The notes below the pieces were generated by a model. The model had not been told where the DNA came from and did not search any database. It saw nothing but the letters and a program-made list of their open reading frames with translations. This document shows, one piece after another, positions 19,701-29,663 of a stretch of DNA of 30,711 bases (position 1 is the stretch's first letter; the number at the start of each line of letters is the position of its first letter). Position numbers and translations under genes: made by a program. Source of the DNA: Cylindrobasidium torrendii FP15055 ss-10 (taxonomy: Eukaryota; Basidiomycota; Agaricomycetes; Agaricales; Physalacriaceae); contig KN880708.1 of NCBI GenBank assembly GCA_000934385.1, forward strand, positions 1 to 30,711, in the 5' to 3' direction.

Positions 19701-22700
19701 CCGTCGTCTTCCTCCGGTCTGTCGGTTCTATGTCATCGTTAGTCAAACATCTTTGCCACAAGTTCTGTTCCATACTCTCCGGCGCGCGCCTTGGATGCCG
19801 ACGGCCTCTCGTTTTCTGTCTCGTCGTTCCCATCTTCCTCGTTGCGCCGATAGTCGCCATCCCGCCTGCAGATTCTGTTATCGTATGGTGTCCCTCGTGC
19901 ATATGAGAGACTTACCGTTGCACGCCGTGGTCTGTATGCTCTTGAGGTCCGTCTCTGTGTCTTGCCCGTCAGTTCATGCGCACTCTCCGACACCTTGCAT
20001 ACCTTTCGCTGTCCGATGTGCTAGCACGGGTTGGGAATATGCGTGGGTTGGCCATTTGCAGTACACTGGACCAGTAATATCGGTCAAAGCTCTCGTTTGT
20101 GCGATGAGTGCCATGTCCCAGGAGTGCGGCTGCTACTTGTTGTCCGGACAATTCGCGCCGCCCGACCATGATGTTCAACGTCCGCCTGAGGACTAAGCGA
20201 CTCTGTTCTGTCTCATCCGTTATCTCGGCGCCCTTGAGTTCGGCCGCCTCAACTGCCGCAGCCAGGGCTACCAAAACGACCGCGGACTCCATCGTAGCCT
20301 TCGCTGTGTAGCTGGACATGTACACGCTAAGTGCCATGCCCACCCAGCCTGACCCCACAAACTTCGCATCCGTGTTGCATTGCATTGAACCGCTCGACGT
20401 CTCATTGTATCCCCCCATCAATGCATTCGTTCGCTTGGCATGTATCGCTCCATCGTCCTCCATAGTCGACTCGGCATAGAGTTGTGCGGGCAAGTTGAAA
20501 CGGCACAACTCGTCTCGCTCTGTTGGTGATAGTCTGGCCATTGCCATCTTCAACTTCTTGAAGCAGGTGTCGTTGTGTGAATGCTCCTGTCCACTGGCCT
20601 CTAGTACATCGCGTAGGTATTGTGCCCACTTCACATCGAAGTTGGGGTCTAGCGGTGTTGGCGGACGGCCCAACACAGAGTTTATGCTGTTCTTGCCGCG
20701 CGAAGTAGTGCCTATGGTTTGTTAGTAACTTCAATCGACTCGAAGTTTACTCGTCGCACCTTCTGGGTAGTCATGCTTGATTATAGCTTCAAGCCACGCA
20801 AACATTCTGGCTTTGAAGGCCTCATCCTCTTGGCACCTTTTGTGGATCTGGAGAGGAGATAGTGCTCCCTCTAACCAAATTAAAATGTGAATGTGCAATG
20901 AACCGCGAGCCTGAGATTCCACCACGCCGTAGTAAGATTTGACTCTGCCAAAAACCCCCCGTCGGTCAGAGCGTCCCGTTCCAAGTAATGTCTTGAGGAA
21001 TATTGCGAACATCCTATTGTAGAACACGGCTGCCGCGACAGGGTTGTCGCTTACACTCTGGGCCCTCCGGAACTGTGAGTATCGAGCATCTGGGTGGCTG
21101 AACGGTGCATTCAGGTCGATGTCATGACCTGCGTCGAATGCCGCGAGTGGATTCTTGATGTCCGCAGGGTTGAGGGTGAAGAAGAGGGATGGCGTGCCGT
21201 GTGACCGACTAATGGCTCGAATCTCCTCGCGCATATGCTTGACCTCCCCTGTTGATCCAGGTATGTGCTCATCCGCAAAGTTGACGCAAGCCATTAGATC
21301 CATGATACGCTCCTCTTTCTCGTCCTTTGCCTCGTATCTTGAAAAATCGTTTCTTGCGCGTTGTTGTGCTACATTGTCCGCCACCTTGCGTATGGATTTC
21401 GCATCAACTTCACGCAATGCTGCCACTGCGCGCGTCCACCAGGCGCGTGTGACCGTGATTTTCGACTTATACGAGGACCGTCGGATGAGCAGCATGTTAT
21501 GGACGATGAACGGCATGCTCAGGTGCGTTTGGAAGCGCGCGACGTGCTGTAATAAGAATTTGGCATGGTCTGCGAGGTCGATCTTCCTCAACGCTGGTTG
21601 TATGGTTCTTGTGCTATCCTCGAAATGGCCTACCCCGTAGGGAAACAGTGTGGGGAATAACATGGCAAACATGTCCGGATTTTCATAGCTGCTCATGGTC
21701 GCAGATGATTGTGATGACTTCATGAAGGCTCCATTCGCCTTAACATGGGCCAAAGCTTCAAGCTTGCGTGTGGTTAGGTCCGTCTGCCTCAATTCCACAT
21801 CGAAAGATCCTGCCACAATGTCAGTGAGCACAATTGCGTCGTAACTGTCTGGCTCACCGCTGGATGTGACCGTTGCATATACGTCCTCCTGTGTCTCCTG
21901 TTCTTGCTGATTGTTATTTGAAGTCACTGCTCACCATCAGCATCGCCGCGGCTAAATTCTGTCAATACTCACCGCTGTTCGTCCCGCTTGGTCCTCCCTC
22001 CTGGGATTTCTCGGTACCCGTCTCAGTGGTCACTATGCAACATGAGTATCGCTTCGCCGTACTGACTGTCAATGCTCACCTCCGTTTCCTTCCCCAGCCT
22101 CTCCACCATTGGGCTCGTCCGTACCCGTGCGTACTTGGTCAAGCGTTACATCGTATGCGTTTGTTGCGTAGTTTGCCCCTTCTCCCGCCCTTGTAGCCGA
22201 ATTCGCCTGTATATGCACGGGATACATAGGCGCCCCATCCTGAGTATTGCCTTCGTCGTCAGGGTACTCGCTCAGAGCCTGTTCGTCTATCTCAATGTCG
22301 GCGTACAAACGGTTATGCTTCTTGAGCCAGTTCAAGGCCTTGAGAATCACGCCGCGCCGGACCACGAGCGGCGACTTCTTGAGGGTTTCCAGAATTTCGG
22401 GGGTGACTGCCTTGTCGTCGGTAACGATTATAACGGCGATGTCGTCCCTGTTGCTTTTGTAGGGTCTGGGCAGCTTGGCTGCTATCTTTTCCACCGCGTG
22501 GGGATGAATACAGACGTTGCCACTGGCTCCACGTTGCCAATTTCGAGGGTCGTGCCGAGCCTTGAGCTTTACCCAACACTTGGTGCTATGTGCCCGTGAT
22601 ATAACCAACTCCTCCGCAAAAGACAGCCCGGTTAATTCCTCCGGCAACTCTCCGACCCAACAGCCATTTGCCCAGCTGCACAACGGAACTTCGACGAATT

Positions 22701-24889
22701 CCCGGCCGTTGCGCACTGAATGCCAGCAGTGCGAGCAGACTACATATTTGCCGTCAAAGAGCCGGCTCATCTTCATGGCACTCACGCTCGTTGTTTCGGT
22801 GAAGGCTTTGTACGCTTTGTTGAGCACACTCGTATCGAGGTCCTCCGGTGCACGGGTCTGCATGTTGCCTGGGTGGTCCTTGCCGTCACAGAACGAGCAC
22901 GCGACTTTTTGCAATGCGGAGAGCGAGGTTTGGTCGTGGTATTCCTGCATGAGCTGGTTGATGTGTTCAGGCATTTGTTATGGCGGTTTTCGTGATCACG
23001 TACGGTTTTATTCAACGTCGGGGATGGCACTACAGGCCAATTAGCCTCCCAATAACGCTTGTCTTCAGCGTTCCATTTCTCCCATTTTGTCTTCCGAGAT
23101 GCTTGAGGACGGCGTGTGGGTGCGGGCTCGTTATCGATTACCTCGAAATCCACGGGCCTCTCCCGCTCCTGAAACCTCCGTAATGCTGCTTGCCGAATCA
23201 GGCAGCCGTCGTTGCACCCCGTCTGCATATGTCGTAGATTGAGCACGGTGAGTTGATCAGACAATGCTGTGTCCCCAGCGAGGTCGATTGGAAGGTTGTG
23301 TTCATCGGCCAATATCTGACCGCCCAGACTAGTCATCAGATGTCCTTGTGTCTGTACCTCGTACATGAAGACGCTCGACTTGACCTGGCGGTCTATCGAT
23401 TTATCGGCTAGTAGGGCGTCAATTGCCCGTCCTCCACCGCGTGAAGTATATAACACACCGTATATTGACGTCCATCTGCTGTCCGGTCCTTCATACTCAA
23501 CATCTTGGGCGGCGTCTACCTCTCCACGACACATGTGAGTGCACTTGTGCAGGCGCAACTTGTGGAACAGTTCGTGTCCTCCGGCTGCTTGCACATGGTG
23601 TGCTTGGCCCATTTTTTTCAAGGCGTCGTAGTCTGCCGTGATATCCAGGCTACTGAGGGCGCATTTTAATCGAGCGTTGTTGTGTTCTGGCGTGTACGCA
23701 AACGAATATCTGATGCGGTTGCGGCCTGCGGCATTTTGCTCGTCTGTGTGTCAGTGAGCCCTCTATCTTAGAGTGTAAAATACGAGTGTGCTTACGCTCT
23801 TGGTCTCCGGTGTCCATTCCGGTGTCCATTCCTAGGTCTATGGGGCGTCAAAGAAGTCCCAATCTGCCACAGAAGGCTCACCATCGACCCGCATCGTCTG
23901 TGTGAACCTAAGCCATGGCTTGTCTTTCTCCGCATCCTCCACCGCTTTTGCTAGTGTGCCTGCGCTTGGGCTGCCTGCGTCCGTCTCCTGGGATACTCTT
24001 GCACGCTTCCTGGCTGGCTGTAGTCCTGGCGGGTCGGATTGGTTCGTCCTTTTGCGTGTCGTGGTCCCGCTCGACGCCTTTTCCTTCAGCGAAGTCGGAT
24101 CGAACTGTATAAAAACCAACTGGTCGCTTGGTGTCGCTATGTGCAATCAGCCTTCGTTTCATGGAGGTCCATGCACATTCACTCACGTTGCGTCTGTGCC
24201 GCGGTGCCTGCCAGCGAGGTCGGATCGAACTGTATAAAAACCAACTGCTCGCTCGGTGACGCTATGTCCAATCAGCCTTCGTTTCTTGGAGGTCCATGCA
24301 CATTCGCTCACGTTGTGTCTGTGTCGCTGGTTCAGCTTGTGAGCTTCCGGGGTACTGTGTCGTGTTGAACGCAGGCTGCGCTGCCGGATGGAATTGGATG
24401 ATAGTCTGTAGGCTATCCTGTGTTGGGCCTGCTGGAGGCCTTCAGCGCTACACTCTCGTTGCACATTGAAATAGCGCCTTACCTTGAGCTGTCGTCGATG
24501 AGCCCGCCCACGTCGAAGGCCCTGCCGCTGGTCCAGCCTGTGGGGTTCCGGTGTGCTGTGTGCCGTTGAATGCGGGCTGCGCTGCCGGATTGGATTGGAT
24601 GATAGTCAACTGGCTATCCTGACTTAGCTCTGCTTGAGGCCCTCAGCGCTTCACTCTCGGTGCATGTCGAAATAGCGCCTTACCTGGAGCTGTCGTCGAT
24701 GATCCCGCCTGCGCCGAGGGCCCATATCCTGTCGGTGCGGTCGCGGCCTGCTGTGTCTGCCTTTTACTCGCTTCATGCAACGTTAGCATGCATCTTCATG
24801 ACGGAGGGAAACAAGGCGTATATCGTACATGGCTGGCTTTGCTGATCCTCGGCTTCATCTGGTTCTCGCGCGCGCTTCTCTCGATTCAT
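16713..24889 (-). CDS. Helitron Rep-helicase (RepHel), 20 exons, one frame break near the end
   Basis: Rolling-circle transposase. Exons: 24889-24829, 24770-24684, 24581-24483, 24380-24312, 24261-24187, 24136-23882, 23831-23796, 23743-23004, 22953-22080, 22032-21973, 21926-20760, 20711-20003, 19960-19916, 19865-19776, 19727-19474, 19423-18734, 18686-18500, 18453-17258, 17211-17068, 17015-16713; all junctions keep phase (about 2,380 aa). In order: a basic NLS-like start and Gln/Thr/Pro-rich repeats (1-200); a DUF6570-like part with zinc-ribbon-like CSFC and CSHCW, then WVGELPEEL and SPLVVRRG (about 475-765); the Rep domain with LFPTLFPYG, HUH motif GSLHIHILIW (about 1130) and paired tyrosines VYMSSYTAK (about 1305/1309); and a PIF1 helicase with Walker A GGPGGTGKS (about 1860), Walker B MLVIDEV, NGSRGTL and motif VI YVLFSRI. 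After motif VI (about 16945) the frame changes to one reading EGPKGMRILGDL, so the C-terminus is shifted unless a 13-nt GT..AG segment is removed. Confidence 0.88.
23806..23830 (-). repeat. 12-bp duplication encoding MDTG twice
   Basis: GGTGTCCATTCC occurs twice in a row on the plus strand; on the coding strand it gives MDTGMDTG at the beginning of the small Helitron exon 7. Confidence 0.85.
24091..24340 (-). repeat. 125-bp tandem duplication of one intron-exon unit
   Basis: The plus-strand segment beginning GAAGTCGGATCGAACTGTAT at 24091 recurs as GAGGTCGGATCGAACTGTAT at 24216, 125 bp apart. Each copy contains a 50-nt intron (24137-24186 and 24262-24311) with GTGAG donor and CATAG acceptor. 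Each also contains coding sequence beginning PxPSxQLVFIQFDPTSL. In the upstream copy this forms a complete 75-nt exon (24261-24187). In the downstream copy the exon runs on to 23882. Both splice in the same phase. Confidence 0.9.
24340..24740 (-). repeat. 201-bp tandem duplication of an exon with its intron
   Basis: GTTGAACGCAGGCTGCGCTG at 24364 matches GTTGAATGCGGGCTGCGCTG at 24565, 201 bp apart; the similarity runs over nearly the whole unit. Each copy contains a 102-nt intron (24381-24482 and 24582-24683) and an adjacent exon encoding AQPAFNxTQxxG. The exons are 99 nt and 69 nt, and both keep the phase. The copies are more diverged than those of the 125-bp repeat. Confidence 0.88.
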
Positions 24890-25063
24890 TTTGGCGTACG
24901 CGCCACACTATGGCCGTCAATCGTAGATCCTCTTCTGTGTCACCCGCTGGCCATTTCACGATCGAATCGAGGCTCAAGTAAAATTTCTTAACTGCATAAG
25001 TGCGTCCTATTTAAGCGCTGCACTGTTGTGCGCGCCCTTGCCTCCTCTTACCTCGCTTTCATC
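24890..25063. promoter_or_regulatory. Compact divergent promoter with TATA-like box
   Basis: 174 bp separate the Helitron start codon (24889, minus) from the ATG at 25064 (plus). TATTTAAG at 25008-25015 lies about 49 bases before the plus-strand ATG, followed by a pyrimidine-rich leader. No equally clear box faces the Helitron side. Co-regulation is inferred from the spacing. Confidence 0.5.
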
Positions 25064-26942
25064 ATGTCGAAAGTTTCTGCACCCTCCAAAAGGCCGAGTT
25101 CGCCAACGGCGCCATCTACTGGAAGTGAAGCTAAAAGGTCTAAGGGTGCAAGCAAGTAGGTCGTGGACTTCTGGCTACTGAGACGCTTCTCACATCGCCG
25201 TCAGCACCACTAGGCGTACCCGCGGCGCTCCTGCGTAAGCCCTCCTGTTGCCGTATACCTGTTTCTCAATCATGGCATGCCTAGGGTCGTCGACGATGCG
25301 GTTCTGCCCACTGGTGGCGACGACGCCGCGATTGGTGATCCGTTGTCTCTGTGCGTGGTATTTTGGTGTTTGTCGTCGTCCGCTCATATCGCGCAGTGCA
25401 CCTTCTCCGGATATTGTCATGGACTCTTCTGCCAAGTCGACCATCCAAGGTGTGCCCACCGACGGCGAGAGGTATGTCTTTAATTCGACTGTCCTGGACA
25501 AGATGCTGATGCCTGCTATCCCGCCCAGCACTGCTGACTCTAGTCCTTTGCCAAACGAGTATGTTCTGTCCATGGTCCCTTTGACGTGTCTCACAGAGTC
25601 CATAGGTCTGGTAAGGCGTCGGCGCCCCCGACGTCCCCTGCGGCACAACAGGGGCCATCGCAGCCAAGTGAACTTCACTCATCGCCCGCCACCTCCGCCA
25701 CTTCCATCGACACCCTTCGTGAGCGTTTGAGCAAGTTGATCGCCCTTGAACGCTACCCCGAAGTCGGCTTTCGTTATAAAGGAGTGCGTCCTCTGGACAA
25801 TATTCCGTCGGTCGCTGCGTGGGAAGATTTTCCCAATGAACCCGACGTTATAGAGTGAGTCGTCTTTATCAACGCATGGTTACCGCTGTCCTCATTCACC
25901 CCCGAAGACGCCTCTTTAAGATCTGTGCATTTGCTCGTGGGCATAATCTTGCGCCAATCTTCAACATAGACAAGTCCCTTTACACCACAACCATTGGCAC
26001 GTCTGGAAGCTACTCTCGACGAGTGCTTTTCAAGGGGAAGACTGACAAGCTCAGTACCGCCTTCATGCCGGACGGTGGCTTCGGCACTGTCGTTCGCGTC
26101 GCTACCTCCAACACGGCACCCAACGAGTATAGTCGAGTGCTCGAGATTACGGGACAGGTGCTGCACCGCATGGGTCCTCGCAGCGTCTCGAACATAGCTC
26201 ATCTCCTTGAGTTCGACGCCCCTGTCACTACCATCGGGGAGGAGGGCTTGTCCTTCGCCACCAGCACCGAGTCACTCGATGATCCCAGGTTCCAGTGGAT
26301 GTTCAAGAAGGCTGAGATGAATGGACGTAAACACGGCCCGTCTCCGCGTCCAAATGATGAATCCAGTATGTCCAGCATTCTCTGTGTTGCTTCTGTCTAA
26401 CTGTTAAAGTTCCTATCTACAATGGCCTCAAGACATTCGATCTCTACAACTATCACCTGATGTCTCCCCTCGAGGATGGCCTGTACCCCGGCGACTATGC
26501 GTTCATCGCCTTCTCGCTGCAAGGTTATCTCGACACTGCAAAAACCAAGGCTGCGAAGGGCAAGGGCAAGGGCAAGGATGACGCGCAGAATGCCGGCAGC
26601 TCCGGCAGTCTGCCATCGTCGCCCAAAAAGAGTCCCTCGTCGCCCAAGAAGTGGGGTTCGCCAAAGGGGAAGAACGCCACGAATGATCCTCCTCCGAAGG
26701 ACGCCATCCAAAAAGCGAAGTTCAACATTCTATTCGCCGTTCTCCTCGCGCGCCCGGGGACTTGCGACGATGACGACGACAAAGTCTGCGGGGCAGTCTG
26801 TGACTACCTCAAGGACGAAACCCCAATCGGCGTGAAAGCTACACACCCTATGTTGCCGTTGCTTCCGAATGAGCCGCAGCCAGGTGAGATGGGTGATGGC
26901 GACGACGACTCCGAGGCCCACGATATCTCGGAGGTCTTTTAG
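25064..26942 (+). CDS. Unknown 532-aa basic protein divergent from the Helitron RepHel
   Basis: Exons 25064-25155, 25205-25234, 25285-25350, 25397-25558, 25597-25854, 25908-26365 and 26410-26942 join in phase; introns are 49, 50, 46, 38, 53 and 44 nt. The N-terminus is Ser/Lys-rich with NLS-like stretches (KRPSSPTAPSTGSEAKRSKG; TTRRTRGAP). The central globular part includes RYPEVGFRYKGVRPLDNIPS, RVLFKGKTDKLSTAFMPDGG and VLEITGQVLHRMG. A second conserved-looking segment, IPIYNGLKTFDLYNYHLMSP followed by LYPGDYAFIAFSLQGY, leads into a Lys-rich linker with repeated SPKK motifs, which bind the DNA minor groove in histone tails. The C-terminus is acidic. I do not recognise the family. Its position suggests a Helitron accessory gene, perhaps a nucleic-acid binder such as an RPA/SSB substitute, but that is inference. 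Confidence 0.72.
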
Positions 26943-27159
26943 CTTAGACATGTTAGTTTTGGTCGTTGGAGTCCGTGTACGGTAGTTGTTGAATATAGGC
27001 TTCCCTGCGCCCATGTGCTTTCAAAGCATGCTCGTACCCGTCATGATCAGCCAAGGTCAGTTCGACATCAGATTTGAAGTAGAGGTACATAAGCGTACCG
27101 AGCAAATGGTATTATATATTAGATGTAACGTACGGCGCACCCTCCGATGTATGTACCAA

Positions 27160-29663
27160 TTACTCAAAATACATCTCCTTCCTCCTGAGCTCGTCCCAGT
27201 CACAGTCCGTGTTCATGCCTGCAGCTTTGGCTTGTTTGATGGTTTCCATGCCGAGTTCTGCTGTTTGGAACATCGTCGCCTGGTTGAAAAAGACGCAAGA
27301 TCCGCGCATGTACATGGCATCCTCATCGAGAGCCTTGCACTGGTCGCGTGTTTCCTTGGTTGGCTTGGTTGGGCTAACCAGGATCTCGACATCTCGCATT
27401 CCAGTAATGTCTGCCGTTTCGAATGCCTTGCACAACTGCTCCCAATCGTTCCCTTCGACATGCTGCTTGAGGTCCTTGATATCTGAAGGACGTAAATCAA
27501 CGCGCTCCAAGTAGACGGGCGGCCTACCATAGTTGAAATGATAAAACAACGCAGATGGGTATGTTAGCGCGACACCGGCAGGAATCTGAACAATAATTCC
27601 AGCATCCCAAATACATAACCAGCACAGCTCATTGGATTTGAAAGCACCTGGCGGGGATCAGCGAGGTGATTCTTTTGGATAAAGCAGGCCACAGTACCAA
27701 ATATGTAGATGGTACATAAACCAATCGCGATGTTCATGGCGTCGACATGTGGCAGACATTTGACAAACCGTGAACCTCTACCCCAGTTCAGGCAAAAGTT
27801 CCAGTAGAGGCCGTACATGGGGCGGATGCGGTACTTCTCCCACATGCGATCTGCAAGATGCATGTAGCGAGTGCGAATGCCGGGGAAGTGCTCCAGCGTT
27901 GCATTAACCATCATCCTGCTCGAAGGTCATGGAGGGCAAGTACCCTGTACTCGAGGTACTCACGTTACTCGATGCATAGGTCCATTCTGCCTAAACAAAG
28001 TGCTGAGAGCTCTCTGATTCCTGGGAACGCGATGCCATGCGCGAAGGTGGGGCTTCTATCGAACGCATCGGGTGAGCGTGTGGTCAAATCTGAGAGCGGT
28101 CAAACTCACTTTCTTGTTGTTTCGGTCGTGTCCGGAAATCTGAAAGAAGTGGGGGCCCCTGGCACCATTGCCCGACATCGATGTGCATGCGATTACAAAC
28201 ATCTGAGCCTCGTATATAAACTGCGCCATGAACGGGTCCATTGCGTAGGTGCAGTGGTACACGGTCTGTCGATGGTTGATGAAGGCCTTGAGAGCCGTGC
28301 GGAAAATGATCAGGCGACCCTGTCTGTCGTATATCTTCGTTGGAAGCTGGCCGCTTGACAATTGGTTAGCTCGTGGCCATGACCTGTATGCACGGTGTTC
28401 TTACATATTGCGAAACGGAATGGGCACGAAGTGCTTGAGATGCGGTCCAAGCGCATTGTCAAGCCACAGTCGTCGCACAGTGTCCCCAACGGACCTTACC
28501 ATCGCACGTGTCCCTTGCCATCCTCCCTTCGCAGCGGGCGTAGTATCGACGTCGATTTGAGGCGCAAATTGAGAGTCTATGCCGCGGGCGTTTTCTTTGC
28601 GGAGCGCGTTTTCCTGAGCGCCTCGTCTCGAGTGCTGTTTGCAAGCCATGGACTTGACCTTGGGCTGCTTCGGTGCATGGGATTGACGACCCTGACGATA
28701 GAACATGGCTCTCTCCTGCTTGTTGAGCGGGTGCTGGTTGGAACGGCCGCCTCGGTTGGCCGTGGCAGGATTCCGTCGATGTGACGACTGCGTACTGGAC
28801 GGAGCGTTGGGTCGGTTCCGTTTGAGGTTGTCTCTCTCCGGGGGTAGGTCTTTCTGCGGGTGTGAGCGTTTGCGTTTGGCCTGCGCTGTCGGGTCATCCT
28901 TGCTTGTTGATGCCGACGGAACACCGGAAGACGGAGCAGTATCTTCGTGGGGTACAGACAACGCGCCTCCGACGTCCTGGGTGTAGTCGACGCTCCAATG
29001 GGGATTGAGTGCGTTCTGGTGAAGCTTTGCGGCCTCGAAGCCGTAGTGTATGACAATGGGTAGCGCCCAGAACAACGGGTGCTCGGCCAGGGGATAGTCG
29101 ACATACTCGACCACGGCGTCCTGCAGTCCTTGCGCGTGGTCCACGGGAGGCGCAGGTCGCCGGCGGTATTTCTCGACCATGGCCAACCAGGCAGTAACAG
29201 CGTCTTCAGCAGAAGAGATGGGTCCGGTGCTAAGACTTGTTAAAACGGTCGTTCAGCGTGGTGTGGCGGCGCACCTCATTGAATCAAGCGCACTGTCAAA
29301 TACATGCTCCATTCGGTCGAATGAGACGTCTTCCGGGCTCAGCCTGTCGGCCTCGTCGTCTCCTATTGCTTCGTGTCCAATGCCTCCACCACCACACCCG
29401 TCGTCTGTCGGCCGTAGGTCCGTCGCATGCTCTCCGGCTTCAACTAGTCGGTCCACAAGGCTGAGTTCGGAGTCAACGGCAGAGGCGAAGACCTCCTCAT
29501 CGTGGTGTACGACGGGCTTCCTGCGGCGCGATTCCGGTAAATTGCTGTATCCCTCATATGTCGGCACGCTATAGACATCAGCGTGAGGGACCATAATGAT
29601 TATAACAGGGACTTACAGAAGATTGAGAGCTGCGCGCATGCTGCGCGTCAGCACTCCAGTCAT
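27160..29663 (-). CDS. TET/JBP-like 2-oxoglutarate/Fe(II) dioxygenase
   Basis: Exons 29663-29617, 29568-29275, 29229-28405, 28353-28110, 28055-27964, 27915-27698 and 27647-27160 join in phase to 735 residues; introns are 48, 45, 51, 54, 48 and 50 nt. TET/JBP enzymes oxidise 5-methylcytosine (TET) or thymine (JBP) in DNA in the nucleus. The N-terminal half is a charged, Ser/Arg/Lys-rich disordered region (about 115-400). The oxygenase core has LYWNFCLNW, then CLPHVDAMNIA with the HxD iron ligands (about 557 and 559; 27741-27749). LCWLCIWDAGIIVQIPAGVA follows, then ALTYPSALFYHFN carrying the distal His (about 610; 27538-27540). A C-terminal segment FFNQATMFQTAELGMETIKQ agrees with the fungal family as I know it. 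No internal stop; all ligands are present, so it may be active. The start at 29663 is the first ATG giving the right phase; an upstream exon cannot be excluded. Confidence 0.82.

Larger units (their letters stand above)
16713..24889 (-). mobile_element. Autonomous-type Helitron (coding part; ends not located)
   Basis: The coding content (HUH Rep plus PIF1 helicase in one gene) identifies a Helitron. The 5' TC end should lie above 24889, possibly beyond the divergent 25064-26942 gene. The 3' CTRR end should lie below 16713. I found no unambiguous terminus on the minus strand. One frame break suggests the copy may be recently inactivated. Confidence 0.75.
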
